A stretch of 64,000 nucleotides of DNA from Allodiplogaster sudhausi (taxonomy: Eukaryota > Nematoda > Chromadorea > Rhabditida > Diplogasteridae): positions 2,964,501 to 3,028,500 of the forward strand of contig CALZFC010000045.1 of assembly GCA_945643635.1 (NCBI GenBank), given 5' to 3'. A program made the translations under genes and the position numbers. Within the stretch, counting starts at the first letter, position 1. The number at the start of each line of letters is the position of its first letter. This document shows, one piece after another, positions 25,386 through 38,740 of this stretch. Under the pieces are notes generated by a model. It was given only the letters and a program-made list of their open reading frames with translations. It had not been told where the DNA came from and did not search any database.

Positions 25386-26358
25386 TTCCTTGTATACTTT
25401 AGTTCTTTCTCGCCAGTCATTCTTTGTATTGCTCAGGGTTTTTCTATCAAAGATCGTTCATCTCGATTAAATCTCCAGCCCGCACCCCATTCCCGGTCTC
25501 TGATATATGTATGTACATATGTATGTATACTCGATGGTCGGTATTTGCATTCTTTCCTCCAATCTGCTCTGCAATTATTATGCAGAAATGAACGTATGTA
25601 GTATATAAACTGATTATAAATCCGACTACAACATTTGTTTCCTGTAGAAAGTAATAGAATACGAAAGTTCCAAGTACATTTTCACATATTGGCTTTTGCT
25701 TGAGCACCAAATGGAGCTTTTGCTTGAGCACCAAATGGAGCTTTTGCTTGAGCACCAAATGGAGATCTGCTCTATTCATATTCTCATTCACTCCCATGCC
25801 CTTTCTGAAATGTTTTCCGAAAGGGAAATCCAGTTGAAATCCCCTCTTCTCACGTACTTCTTCCCATTCTTCTTAAGGGGTCTCCACTGAATTCCTTCCA
25901 AGGATGATCTCCTTGTTGTCGAGGTCGCTGTGGATGCAACACCATGGATTCACAATACTTTCTCCCTTGCTCTTCAATCTTCTCGCTTTGCTACAATGAC
26001 TTTCGCTTTCAATTTATTTTCCTCCTCTCTATGTTCTTTCTTCTCTCACTTTGTTGTTCTCTCTAGCTTCCACTCTCTCTCTATCTCTCTCTTATTTTCT
26101 TTAACCGGCGGCATTTAATTGTCCCTTTGATCTGCGATCCTTTCATTCATCGTGACATAGTGAACCAGACGGCAGTATCTCTAACTCTCTCTCTCTCTCA
26201 TAACTCTTTCTCATAATGTCTGCTGCTATATTATCTCTATGACTCCGCAAGTTTGACTGTCTCTCTCATACTCTCATTCTCATACTCTGTTAGCTATCCG
26301 TTGTGCTTTCAGGTAAATCCATCTAACTTGCCGCACAACCTACAGGCGCTCCATTTCT

Positions 26359-26391
<33 letters not shown>

Positions 26392-26620
26392 GTCTCTCTC
26401 TTTCTCCATCTCTCTCTCTCTTTCTCCCTCTCTCTCTATCTGTCTCTCTCTCTCTGTCTCTCTCCCTCTCTCTATAACCGAGCCAGCAGTCACAGCTTTG
26501 TCAGTGAGAGAGAGCATGCTCCAGGCAACGTTCCAGAGAAAATAACGTAGCTCACCCAAGTAAACACAAATATCCGGTTAACTGCTCGGAATCCCAAACC
26601 TTGACCCGTTCCTCCATTCC
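22740..26620. repeat. Gene-poor CT/GA-rich region
   Basis: GA tracts at 22446-22472 and 23400-23500 and long CT-rich stretches at 24400-25390 and 26355-26474 dominate. The long Ser/Leu/Phe open frames on the plus strand (24234-25033) come from this composition. I see no supported exon. Confidence 0.6.
25694..25765. repeat. 24-bp direct tandem repeat, three copies
   Basis: The unit TTTTGCTTGAGCACCAAATG plus GAGC occurs three times without change. Being a multiple of three, it leaves a repeating peptide in every frame, but no coding context supports expression. Confidence 0.85.
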
Positions 26621-26632
26621 CCTATCCAAGGC

Positions 26633-27188
26633 ATGCACCGGATATCTCTCACTCTTCTACTCCTTTCCATCTTCGTACGCGCCAGTCGACAACAGGTTCT
26701 TCTCTTTTTATAATTTAAAACTTTATTGCCCGACTGATAATTGGCTAGAATACATATTTTAAGGAGTTACATAATCCTTTTCTATCTCAAAATAAATTTC
26801 ATAAATTGAGACACTTCCCTGACTGTCCAGATCCAGCTTTTTGGAATTTGTCTCATTTGTATTGCTTACAATGTTATTATTTTTCTCTAGCTTCTCTCTC
26901 TTTCTCTCTCTCTCTCTCTTTCTCTCTCGGTCTCTCCCACTCTCTCTTTCTTTCTCTCTCTCTCTCAGTCCCACTCACTCTTTTTTTCTCACTTTTTATC
27001 CCTCTCAGATTCTTTCCGCGCATCTATCGTAAAACCAAACTTTGAAAAATGAGTTCTATTTTACAAACTGGGCTTAATCGGATACTGCTGCCCAATTCGG
27101 TGTGATAAATACGACGAAATCTGAGGGCGCTTGACCGTGATCACTTGTCTCTCTAGCACGAATGCATTATTTCGTGCCTTTATTTTAA

Positions 27189-27255
<67 letters not shown>

Positions 27256-28480
27256 TTCTCTCTCTATCTCTCTTTCTCTCTCTCTCTTTCTCTCTCTCTC
27301 TTTCTCTCTCTCTCTCTTTCTCTCTCTCTCTCGCTTTCTATCTCTCCCTCAGTAGCTGCTCATTTTGTTTCGTGGTCGCGACGGGGGCAGGCAAAAGCTC
27401 AAATCCGGATTGGCATTTCCGAAGTGCGTATTCATTTACAACATTGGGACAATGAAAAAGAAGTGAGAGAGGGAGAGAAGAGGAGACCGCCATGGACAGA
27501 GAGAAATATAGTGCAAAAGTTATAGCAACCGAGATCACATGACGGTGAGTATTGTAGAAAGAGAGAAAAGGAAAGAGAGCTAGAGAGAGAGAGGAGGATA
27601 GAGAGAGAGGTAGAAAGAAACAAAAAGAGAAGTGAGAGATAGAGAGAAAAAGGTGCAAGGAGAGAGAAAGAAGACTACCAAAAGGAGTCAATTTGCCCTT
27701 GGCTTTTCCCGAGGCTTCCTCGCCCTCCTTTGCTGCGCCCGTCCCACTTCACGGGCCATTCTCCATTTATCCCAAGCTTTCCAACATGTTCATATTCATG
27801 CGCATAAGCAATAGCTGACTCCTGCTTGCTTTCACTGCCATGTCTAGACGATGTAGAGCGAGAAGAGAAAACGCCGGCCGTGGATGCCATAATCAAATAA
27901 CAATGTCGCATGAACAAAATTCTTGGCAACAGCCCAATATCACCAAAAAAAGATTCTCTGGCAACCGTGATACATATATTTCAGCCAGTAAATTGCAAGT
28001 GATCGAACCTGAACAGTAGTGATAAAGAATCATAAAGTCGTTTACCTTTTCGGTCCTCCTTTTCGTGATTAGCTGGGTGTTGTTCATTGGGAGAAGTAGC
28101 GGACATTTGGGCAGACGAGGAGAAAACTTACTGAAATTGAGGAAGAACTCGGGAAGAAAAGAAGAGAAGAGTGTGTGTCGATTGAAAGGGAGAGAAAGAA
28201 TGGAGGCATGAGGAAAAAGTTGATGCGGCCACGGGCAGTCCGAGACTGGTGACAACCGAGGAAAAAGAGTGAACAATGGCTAATTGATAGCACTGATGAA
28301 AGAGCATGGAAGATAAAGAGAGACGAGGCACGAGTTAAGAAAAACAATGGAGAGGGTCGAGAGTCAGAGATCTAAAGAGCACTCAAAGAAGGAGGCAACC
28401 ACAACAAGCTGAAATAAAAGTTGATCGACTTGGACAAGTTCATGAGGAGCAGTTGTTCTACTGGCAATCAATGATTTTGT

Positions 28481-28529
<49 letters not shown>

Positions 28530-31500
28530 CGAAAAAGATATCTAAGCACCAAGGTGACAACCAGAGGCGGAATGTTAGCACAGCCACACAACTCTGAAAA
28601 CACTGCACAAAATAGATCTGTCTTCCTCCTACATATCCCCTGTCTACCTTCCACTATCATTTCAATGTACTTGGACACACTTGCCCTCTAAATCTCTCAG
28701 CCTCGCTTTATTTCTGTATCCCTCACTTTTTCTGCCACTGTCTCAGCCATCCAATTCTTTCTGCATTTTCATTTTATCCTTTTTCCCTGTTTATAGCCTT
28801 TCCATTAGTTCAAATCGTAAAATAAACTCAAAAGATTTCAAGGTCACAGCCGGTTACAAAGAAAGAGATATCACCACGCGGAGTCTGCGCCTTTTCCCTA
28901 ATTTGCAGAGGGAAGGCATCTTTTGTCTTGGAAACAAAAGATAGTGCAGAACTCTGGAGAAAGAGGGAGAAAAGGGAGGATACGGAAAGAGAGAGAGAAT
29001 GAGGGAGAGACAGAGAGACAAAGGCAGCGATAGAGGGAAGCTGACAAACGAACGTTTCTAACAAAAGAACTAGAGAGCAGGTTCGAGTTGACAGCGAGTG
29101 CGAATCGGAGTGATTACTCTAGACAAGAGAATAATATGCGAACTACTTCAGTGAAGTCATTTTTTCCAGCAAATAAGGAGGACTGAACGGAGTTATTAAA
29201 AGAAAAGTTCGTTTGCACATGCAGGGTTTGTGTAATGCAGCTGAACAATTGAAGAGTTTTATGGCATTTGGTGGCTTCGATAACTAGAGGAAATATGGAG
29301 ATATTCTCCATAGATTCTATAAATATGCATTTATTCCTGAGTGATGGCAGATTTCCTGTTAATATAAGTACATACTAATACTTGCATAGATATTGGGATA
29401 GAGAATTTAATATACCTATGTAGATAACGCGAGCGAATCCCGTGTCGCCCTTCTACCTCTCCTCGTCACCTTCTCCTCCTTATTCTGCGTCCATTCAACC
29501 TGCCCTTGTTGTTGTCGAAGGCGGAAAACAGGTATTGCAAGCTAAAGATCTGTATCTCATTCTCATCTGATATTCAAGCAATAAGGAACCTCCTCAGGTG
29601 ATGAGTGGCTCTTCTCCGCAGCGGCCGCCTTTGCGGCGAGCATCCTCACATTCAATGAGAAACCGCGGTGCCAGACGACATCGAAGTGCGCATCCTTATT
29701 TTTCACCTTTATACCGACATACGTTCTGTTCATTCGATTTCATCTTCCAGCTTTTTTAAAGGGGGGCGATCACTGAAAGTAATAGCCACAATAATTATCG
29801 AAGATAATCGTAATGATTAACATAATCAGTGAGCCATGCTCTCGCCTTGCACGACACTCCTTCGGCCGACGTTATCTTTGCTCCGATCGAGGGAAGAAGG
29901 CTGGTTTTTAGCTTGTAAATTACAATAACTTTTATTCGTGCGTTTAAAAAAGTTTGTGCTTTTTAAGGATACTTACCAAGATCCAGTTTATAAACGCCAA
30001 CTCAAAGGAGAACACGGACGAACAATTCAAAAGTATGCGGGCAATTTTCTAATAAACATACATCACTCTTCAAATTATTTATTAAAGGCTTTTACTTGCG
30101 TTAAGAAAATAAAATATTGTTTAGTTTACGAGCACTTCATTGCCTCTCGAGGTCAATCAATGCTGCCCGAGTCTGATCCTTTCTTCGTCACTGAACCTCC
30201 GAGGTTCGCTCATTAGTTTCTCGTCTAGTTTTCTAGTAAAAGTTCATATATTCGATTTTAAGCATTAATTGAATGCTTTGTCCACGTTGGCCCAATATTC
30301 TTCTTCATATTCTTCTTCTTCTTGAGTCGAACAACAATCGCTTCGCCGACCATGGAATCTGCTTCGGATGAGTCATCAGAAAGAGCCACCCGCTCCTCCC
30401 TCTCGCCCTCCCTTCCCTCTTCCCCTCCAGCTTCTCCCTCCTCCCCCTCCACCTCTCCTCCTCTCCCTGCTCATGTCGTTGCTCATCTAGTTAACAATTC
30501 TCGCGCCTTTCCTTTTTCCCCAATTCCATCCGAACTGGCACAGCGGGAAGAGGCGAACAGAGGAATTGAAAGGTTTCTACATACATATTTCTGTAGTTGC
30601 TATTTGAACCGCTTCCCGAATTTTCATTTTTATAATGCTTCGATCTTAATGTTAGAGACTTTGGAATTGTAAACAATTCTGTACGTTCTCTAGTGCCTCA
30701 CTCTCTCCATTTATTCAGCCATCCCCCGAACCCTCCTCATCTTGAGGTACCCAGATGGCAAGGCTCCCCAGGAGATCCTGCAACTCCGCCAGTGGAAACT
30801 GCTGCCCTCTCCGTCTCAGCAGACGCCTGCTCCGGCCTCTCCTCTCCTGCCTACTTCCCCGCCTCTTCCCGTTGCTCGCATCGCTCCCATTGCGCGACCA
30901 CCGAGACTAGAGTTTGACCCATTTTAGTCGTCTTTCACGATTATCTTTATTGCTTTAATATTCCTATAGTTAAAAGATATGTCCCCGTCAGACAAATGAT
31001 GGTTGGCGGAGAGATTTCTCCTTCCTCGATGAGTTCCCTTGGATCTTATCCATCCGAGCACCAGCAGTTCTTCGATGCCAACGTCCCTTTCCGTCTCTCG
31101 CCGCCGCTTCTCATTTCTCCTCCGATGCTTGGTTTCGTTTTTCTCCCTCTGATCTGTAAATTCGCCACTCGTATAACTCAGGAATCCTTCGGAAATGATA
31201 AAAATTTGAACTATAAATTTTCTCAATTAATTGTTTCTTCCAGGTTTCCCAGCGGCTGTCCACTCGCCGTTCCGTGCTCAATTCACCGATGGAGCCCTTG
31301 TGCCCCCTCCTCTCCCAGGTCAGTTGTTTTCTATGGTGCATAATATGTTTTGTTAAAAATTATGTTCGAAGAGGTTTTTTTTATTTATTACGTATTTTTT
31401 AGAATCCCCCTCAGCATTTTCCTCAGTCTCCGGAGTGCAAAGCGGCACTGATGGAATCGAAGTTCCAGTTAGTCTATTCTCTCGTTTTTCTTTGATTTCA

Positions 31501-33538
31501 GGTTTATTCTCTTTTCAATTTAGCTAAATTTATAAGAAAGTGTCTTCGCTTTACAGAAGCAACGACGGAATCGCCCGGGCGGCCGTGGATCGTACAGCAA
31601 GAATCGCACTCCGAATCGGCCGATCCCTCTTCCTGCCGGCATCATTGGTATCTTTCGAAATCGAATTGTTTTAATGAAATTTTAAGAATTAAAATACGCT
31701 TTTAAATGAAGTTATGTGTGTATTGCTCTCGATTCAGATGACGACACGATGCCCAACGAAAGTGAAGCCGGCCCCGAAACACGCGGAGAGGGAGATCAAG
31801 TAGATCACGAGAGACGGTTCAAATTGCGCTCTTTAACTTGCTTCCCTTCAATCGTATTCACAACTGTGACTGATCTGCATAGGCTTCTTCCTTGAAATTT
31901 GGGTGCTTCTGCAGCCGATTGGTGTCCTCGGACGGCGACTTCTCGCTGGACGAATCGGTGTCTGTCGTGACGAAAGACGAGAAGCCTTCCTTCCGCCTTC
32001 GTCACTTTCTCACTCGCTTCCCGCATCTTCAGCCGCCCACTCTTCCGCGAGAGAAAGCTGTCTCCGATGACAAAGGTCTGTCCGAAATAGTACAGGTGCC
32101 TAAAAGCTTTTTTTTATTGTTACATATTTAAAAATGAAGGTTGTACATTTGGCGAAATCTAGTTAGTTTATTATGTTTTTATTTAATAATATATCTTGAG
32201 ATGCGGCTGCCTCCCACCACATGGCCCACCACAAGAGAGTCTCCGAGCCACAGCATTCGGCTATCTTCGTTAACTCTAATCAAATTGCGCGAGGCATATT
32301 TTCTCGGAGAATTGAAGAATGAGTGATAAGATGAATTGTTTGTTAAGCTGAACGCTTGAATGTCCTTGACGCCGACGCCGTTGATCCGCCGCTCCAGCAA
32401 CCACGCCAACCTCAGAATGCGAATGTTGCCCCCGGCATGCTATCGGTAAGTTTGCATCTTAAGGCCGAGAACTATCACTTGGATGAAATATGTGTTCCAC
32501 CATTTGTAGCAACTACAAGTGCCATCTCAACCAACGCTCGCCGCATCGGCTACTGACAGTCTGATTTTCATACTTATATTTTGTATTTGTTTGTTCTGTC
32601 CTAATCCGCTACACTTGAAGGAATCGGCCTACCTCAGCCACTTCCACAGCCTCAGCAAGCCGTTCAGCCGTTGCCTTCTCCTCAGTTTATCTCCCCGCAG
32701 GGATTCTACGTTCCGCCAGTTCTAACCGCTCCGAATCAGGCATCACCACAGGTGTGCAAATCCAGGTTTTTTTTAATACTTTGCCTATAACGTGTACCTA
32801 AGCGAAGATAGCTAAACGTGTGTTGAGATGCCCGAGGAAGTGCTCGTCTCCACTTACCGGCAGCAGCTCTCTCCCAACGACAAACTCGGTCGCTGTTGTC
32901 AACGGCAGCAGGTAAAGTAGTAAAGTACACAAAGGGCGATTTTAAAAAAGAAGGGGCGGCAGGGATAATTTCTTCCCTTTAGGTACAGCCAAGCTGTCAG
33001 AACCTCTGCAACTTTGATGGCTTCAATGATAAAACGGTAAGAAAAATTTTGCATCTTAGTCAAACATATATGTATTTAAGATATATTTTATTTTTATTTA
33101 ATAAATATATGTGTTTGTAGTTAGTGACCGCGTTCCTTACGAATCAGTGTCCTGGGCCCCAGTTGGGAAAAGCGTTCGACTGCGCCTCGAGCAAAGTTCG
33201 TCTAGTTTACATTCATTACTATAGCTTTTAAATTGTTGATAAGATGAAGTTTCTTTTTGATTAGGCAATCTTACACCGTTTCCCTCAGGCGGACCACAAC
33301 GAGTGCTGTCTTCGCGGAGGACTCGGAGCAGTGCTCGGCGGGAAGTGCCTTGCCTTCTGCTCCACTCATCTCGCCACTCCTTCCAATGTTCTCGACTATC
33401 TACCCTGTCTGCAGGTTGTCATAGCTTGCAGAACAAGAATGTCCCTTCTTTAACATTCCTTTCATTCAGGTTTTCCGCACCATTCGCGACTGCTACAGAG
33501 ATTATCAAACGAACAATCCGAACATTTTCGGTGAATGA
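26633..33538 (+). CDS. Secreted Pro/Ser/Gln-rich protein with C-terminal DB-type cysteine module
   Basis: The proposed first exon, 26633-26695, is a typical signal peptide (MHRISLTLLLLSIFVRASRQ). Its end is in phase with 29424-29531, then 29598-29685, 30152-30203 and 30327-30572. One or two exons between 30719 and 30930 are unresolved because two Pro-rich frames compete. From 30970-31131 the chain is again in phase: 31244-31318, 31403-31467, 31557-31647, 31738-31799, 31883-32095, 32398-32445, 32510-32558, 32621-32751, 32828-32911, 32983-33036, 33121-33195, 33289-33414 and 33470-33538. The last five exons hold 12 cysteines, with RCC near the start, CQNLCNFD, FDCASS, DHNECC, KCLAFC, YLPC and RDCYRDY. 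That pattern matches the nematode-type DB module of unknown function. The rest is low-complexity Pro/Ser/Gln with a basic RRNRPGGRG patch. The protein should be extracellular. The 2.7 kb first intron is the least certain part of the model. Confidence 0.65.
27190..27353. repeat. Long CT microsatellite in DB-gene intron 1
   Basis: About 165 bp of CT repeats broken only by TTT steps and a few A or G. It falls in the proposed first intron of the DB-module gene. Confidence 0.9.
32828..33538 (+). other. DB-type twelve-cysteine domain (five exons)
   Basis: Every exon of the module is a whole number of codons (84, 54, 75, 126 and 69 nt, the last with the stop), so the module is symmetrical and could be shuffled as a unit. 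The cysteine order CC-C-C-C-C-CC-C-C-C-C is intact and no exon is disrupted. Confidence 0.75.
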
Positions 33539-34293
33539 AACCCCCTTTAGCGTCATCGTTTTAGTTTAATTCCGGTTTTCTAGTTCTTTCAAATTCTGAA
33601 ATATGTTTCGAGAAGCAAATAATTTACGCAGATTCTTTCACTCAGAGCCTGAATAGACGGAAGGAATTCTCCGGGTCAGATCATTGATGCCCACTTTTAT
33701 GTGAGTCTAGGAGAAATCTGAAAATGATGTCGAGTAGAAGATGATTCTGCTTTTATGTATCCTAACATAGATTCCATTCCTTTTGCTGAGCCCTTTACTT
33801 GTTCTTTATACATTTCTTCTTCCTTTTATCTAGCACTCGCTACAGGTATCAACACTGGTCTTTTTCATAATCAATTTCACTTGATGCCTTCTTTTGCAAG
33901 GCTGAGCATTATTTGTCCTTCAAAACGTACTGGTACATGATTATTGTTCGTACATAGATAACACTTGTGATTTGATAAATGCGCTTTCACCTTCGTCAGG
34001 TTTTATCCAAAAGTATAACAACGAAATGCATTAAACAATAGCCTGCTAGAATATATCCTGATATGTTCACTGTAAGAGATGGAAGACGAATGAGTGAGGT
34101 AGAGTAGAAACGAAGTGAGCAGCGGACTCCTGTGTATTCTGATCCATTGCATAGACATCAACAAAGAGAATATCAGTCACAAGTTAGATTAAATGTGGAT
34201 AAAAAACTAAGAACCAAGAAAGGTATGTGAATGTTATGCAGTCAATAGAAATATGCACATGGCATGAAACAATGTACAATATCGACAAAAGAA
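33539..34293. other. 3' flanks of two convergent genes
   Basis: AT-rich sequence holding the 3' UTRs of the DB-module gene (left) and the NRF-6-like gene (right). No exon is seen. Confidence 0.5.
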
Positions 34294-35834
34294 TTAAAAT
34301 TTGTATTGCGATTCACTGCCGCCTCCGTCACTTTTGATCTCGTCACGGTTATAATATTGATTTCTGAAATCATAAGAGAGACCAGGGAGACAGTACTAAC
34401 ACAAATTGATTTGGTGGCAAAGGCCTTGAAATAACTAACCAGTTGCCTCTCCTGAATTGTGATGATGGAAGAGTCAGTGACTTTGGCAGTGGAGGCGTGG
34501 CTTGTGGAAGACTCGCCGAAGCCGATTCCGAGTCGATTCATGAGGAGATTGAGAAGGCTGGCAGCCGGCAACTCGACCAGGACACTCCAGAAGAAGGCAG
34601 CCACGTACGAAATGAAGGACACCGGAAGAACCACTCGCAAGTACTGAGGAGTAGTCAGTTATTCATTATAATAAATGAAAATATTCTGTAAACAAGAGGT
34701 AAAAGATGTGAATGATGCAAAAGTGCCCACCGTTGACAAAAGATTCTCATAGTGAGTTGGCCGTTCAACGAGATCGAAAAACCACTGAAGGACGAAGAAG
34801 TGGCAGAGATAAGCAGAGAAGGAGAGGCGGCCGAGGGGAGCCCAGTAAGGATGCTCCATAAACCATTTGATGGGGCCTCAAGGAAAATTCTGTCTCAGAA
34901 GTTTATTAATGAACATATGAATACAGTAAAATGATCATGGAATAATAATATGTATATGAATAGCATAGTAAGTATGTATGTATTGATCAGCCCAATCAAA
35001 TGTACAGGCAAAGACGACCCAGTCGACTGCGAGATTCCACCCGATCCTGGACAGCGAGTAGTAAAGCGCACGCATCCACGCTGACAGCTGCACCGAATCT
35101 GCATTGTCATTCTTCGAAATATCAGCAATCAACATATACTTTTTGTTAGCGTATCTCGAGGAGAGAAAATGGTGCTTTCTTCAACCAACCTCGAATGTAG
35201 TCATGGACCCCGAAGAGAACTACCAATGCTGTGATCACAGAAAGAAGCCATAGAGCAAGTGCGAGTGTCTACAGAAAAAATTATTTCAGCTATAAATTTG
35301 GGAAAGATACCTAAAAGAAAGTGGAACAAAAGTAAGCAAAGAATAAAAAAGAGTGAGAAAGAGAGGAGCAGACTGAGAAAGAGAAAGAGGGAGAGAGGGA
35401 ATATTGCGGGGAAGAGAAATACACAGCGGCAATACTGGCGTTTCGATAACTGACCGTTCCGATGGCGGGTACTTTGATGTGTCCTCGTTTCATCTTGTAC
35501 ATGACAAATCCACTCAGAAGTCCAATGACGTAGGGAGTGCAGCGGATCCATGGTTTCACGTAAAGCTTGTCCAGAAAATCCATCCTTCAAACAATAGAAT
35601 CCGTTTTACTGTCATTGCTTTCATTTGCACTCTAATCTTGAAGCAAGTTAACAATTTCCACCTGAAAATAGCATTCTTTGCTATTCCAGAAGCCGGTAGA
35701 TCATAGTGAATAGTGAGGTAGAAAGTGGCTGCAACAGAGAAGATCGCCGTAGCAAAGACGGGCGCAGCTCCTGGAAGGAAGTCATTTGTCTCTAGCAAGA
35801 AAAAGAAAGAGAGAAAAAAGAGCGAAAGAATGAG

Positions 35835-35873
<39 letters not shown>

Positions 35874-38740
35874 GTAGAAAGATACCAGCGATGAATGAGA
35901 AGGAGAACGTGACGATGAACAGAGGAGCAATCGCGTAGAGTTGCATGTCCACGGAGAGGAACCATGAGATTGGGTAGCACTGGAAGACTATTTGTGTTAG
36001 AGAAGAGAAAGAACGGAACCCACCGATTCGAGGAGACTGTCGATGTTGCTGATGTAGAGAATGTTCTTCCACCATTTATTCTCGCATTCTTCGACCTAAA
36101 GAGATACCATTTCACAAATGAATTCAAAAGTTATAAAATAAATGAAAGTTTGAACGGCACACAATGACAGTTGCAAACCCATGAGGTTGTATTAGCGGCG
36201 AAAGACATTGTCCAAGGAGAGCGCAGACTCGGAGACCAGGCCACCCAGAAGAGAATGAAGAACATGTATGCGGGAGTCACTCTTTAACACAACCAGTATA
36301 CATATGTACATGTACAATGTGTCTTATAAACACTTATGCACATACATGTTCAAATAAAAAGAAGCGATATGCAGCACAGTTTCTCACAATCAGCCAAAAA
36401 TAGAGTGAAATAACGTACCGCACCCAACGATGAACATAGAATCCGAGCCAAGTTTTTGGACTGCCAATCATGGAAGGATTCGAGTCGACTTTCTAATAGT
36501 TAGAAAGAAGAGAGTACATTATGATATTAGAGAAAACGCAAAAATAAACCATAAAGAAGATGTAAGTGCAGAGAAGACCGGCCATGAAGAAGAAAGTATC
36601 GACGGAGACGAAGGCATTCAGGAGAACGTCGTTGAAGATGTTGTCGAAGAGGGTCAGCACCACGTTGATGTTGTCTACACATTCAGGAAGGTTGCAGCAA
36701 ATAATGTGGAAATGACATTCCGTTCTGAATACCCTCACTAAAGAAGAGGAGGACGAGCAGGGAAAGGCGCAAGCATTGCAGAGGCTTCCAAGAGGATATT
36801 TAAAATGAGAAAGGTTAAACGCGTGCCTGCATCAAGTTCGAACATGAAGGAGTAGCCAAAGACAACCCAAGTGAAAGTGATGCAGCGGATGCAGTTCAGG
36901 CAGTGGATGCTCGAGGCGCTCTGCAAGTTCATCCATTCTTCTCACATTTAAACTCGAATAAAAACTTATGGAAATCGAGAATAATACGTAGTATCTGTTT
37001 AAAAAAACGAATATCTTTCCTGTATGTACATACCCGCTTCATTCTAAAGATTGACTCGGCGTTGAAAAAGAATGAGAAGAACATGATGACTGAATCTTCA
37101 AAAATCCGAACTGTTTATCTCGGTAAATATGGTATGTACGTAAATACATACAGCAACAGAAACTCAGTTATATACTACTAAGCATGCAGTTTATGTGATA
37201 ACAAATAAAGATTACCTGAAAATACTTCTCGTCAAATAAAAATTGTAATAACCTTTTGCTGATCCATGTGAGACTGCTTCAGCTTTCCTGCTTTTCTCGT
37301 TGATGTAATCTGCCACGCTGGCAGTCAGCACAACACAGACAAGAATTGACATCGCAATGCTGAAAATGGTAACTTATAGTTATTCTGCTCTAAACTTCTT
37401 ATTAAAATGTGAATAGAAAGGACTGAGTGGATGGATGAAAGCGTACTTGAAAGAATGGAAAGCAGAGGCTTTCGGGACGACCCGCTGGTCGGCGCATTCA
37501 ACGGAGCAGACGCGGAGTCTCTGCTGGGAGAGCAGCGGCAGAAGCTGCCACGCTTCCTGCAGGGAAGAGAAGCATTCAGATTGCAATACTCACAACTGCA
37601 GTATTCAGTTCAAGAAAAGAAAGGACGTTTCCACTGGCATTGCTGTAATTCGCACAGGAGCTCGGCAAGCAGAGGGCCGCTCGAATCGCAGTCGGAGCAT
37701 ACGGACCACTGTGTGACTATCCAATTCCGTCAACTGAGAGAGGAAAAGAGAAAGTGTGAGGGAGGAATGGAGAGAGAGAGGGAGAAGAAAGGAGAATGAG
37801 AGAGACAGAGACATAAAGAGAAACAGAGACAGACCAGAGGCGCCAGTTCCTTGGGAATCGGCAAGCCAGTCAAATCAAAGTGAATGTGCGTAGAGCAGTA
37901 AGATATTGCATAGGGTGCTTGAAGAATTCCTCTTAAACCTTTCTTTCCTTCATTCTAACAGCACCTCAACTTCCTTGCATCCTCTGAAGCTTCCGTGCCA
38001 GCGAAGAGTCAGATCCGTCAGTGAACGAGGCCGTCCGGAAGATTCCAATTCTAGAGATTATGTATGTAGGAGAGATTAATATTGATTGCACTCTTCGCAC
38101 CATAAATTGATCAACTGCCTTATTTAAGTCTGACGTTTAAGGGCGTACATCTTGTCCTTTCCAGCTGCAAGTCATCCTCGCTACAATTCCGCTTTTGTCC
38201 AAGACAATCTTGAGCCAGATTCACCACCTGAAAGAGTAGTTAGCTTTCATTCTTGATAGGAGTAGACGAGAGAGAGAAGGTGACAGAGAGAGAGAGAGAA
38301 TGCGTACAGCAGAGAGGTCAGAGAACCAGAGGAAGAGATCCTTGAAGCATGGATCCTGTGGAAAGTCAGCTGGTATTTGCAGCGGAAACGGTAGCAGATC
38401 GGGCGGGAGTAGCTGAATGAGTTACATCTATCTACATCAAGCAATTAATGCTTTAAAGGAGGATTTGAATGAGAAAGAATACCGCTGATAAATCCATGTA
38501 TTTCAAATCCTGTGGCGAGGAAGAGCCAATTGAGAGCAACAGCTAGAAGAACACGCTCTGCATTCCCAAAATGAAGAACGACGATGAGGTCAAGGTGCCA
38601 AGAAAGATGATCGGAGTTGTGAGGGCCTTTGGGAGTGGCCCAAGCAGGAGAGCCCTCGAAGGAGGTAAGAAGTTTGTTTTGAGCGAATTTCTGGAGGAGT
38701 CTGAGCAGCGATTGCTTATCAACCAACGATGAGGATGAGA
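34294..38740 (-). CDS. NRF-6-like acyltransferase-3 multi-pass membrane protein
   Basis: Many minus-strand exons follow the order of the NRF-6/NDG-4 family. The extracellular Cys-containing NRF region comes first: DPCFKDLFLWFSDL near 38330, YCSTHIHFDLTG near 37890 and ALCLPSSC near 37665. Then come membrane-domain blocks: MSILVCVVLTASVADY (37330), CIRCITFTWVVFGYSF (36870), NAFVSVDTFFFMAGLL (36590), TPAYMFFILFW (36275), CENKWWKNILYISNID (36070), ISWFLSVDMQLYAIAPLF (35950), YVKPWIRCTPYVIGLLSGF (35540), PLGRLSFSAYLCHF (34830) and LPVSFISYVAAFFW (34620). The C-terminal exon ends in a TAA at 34294-34296. In C. elegans, members act in lipid or drug transport across the intestine and in yolk handling; that role is known for the family, not shown here. 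The first exon (38445-38740) has an unusual sequence and the true start was not settled. Individual splice joins in the middle were not all checked. Confidence 0.75.
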
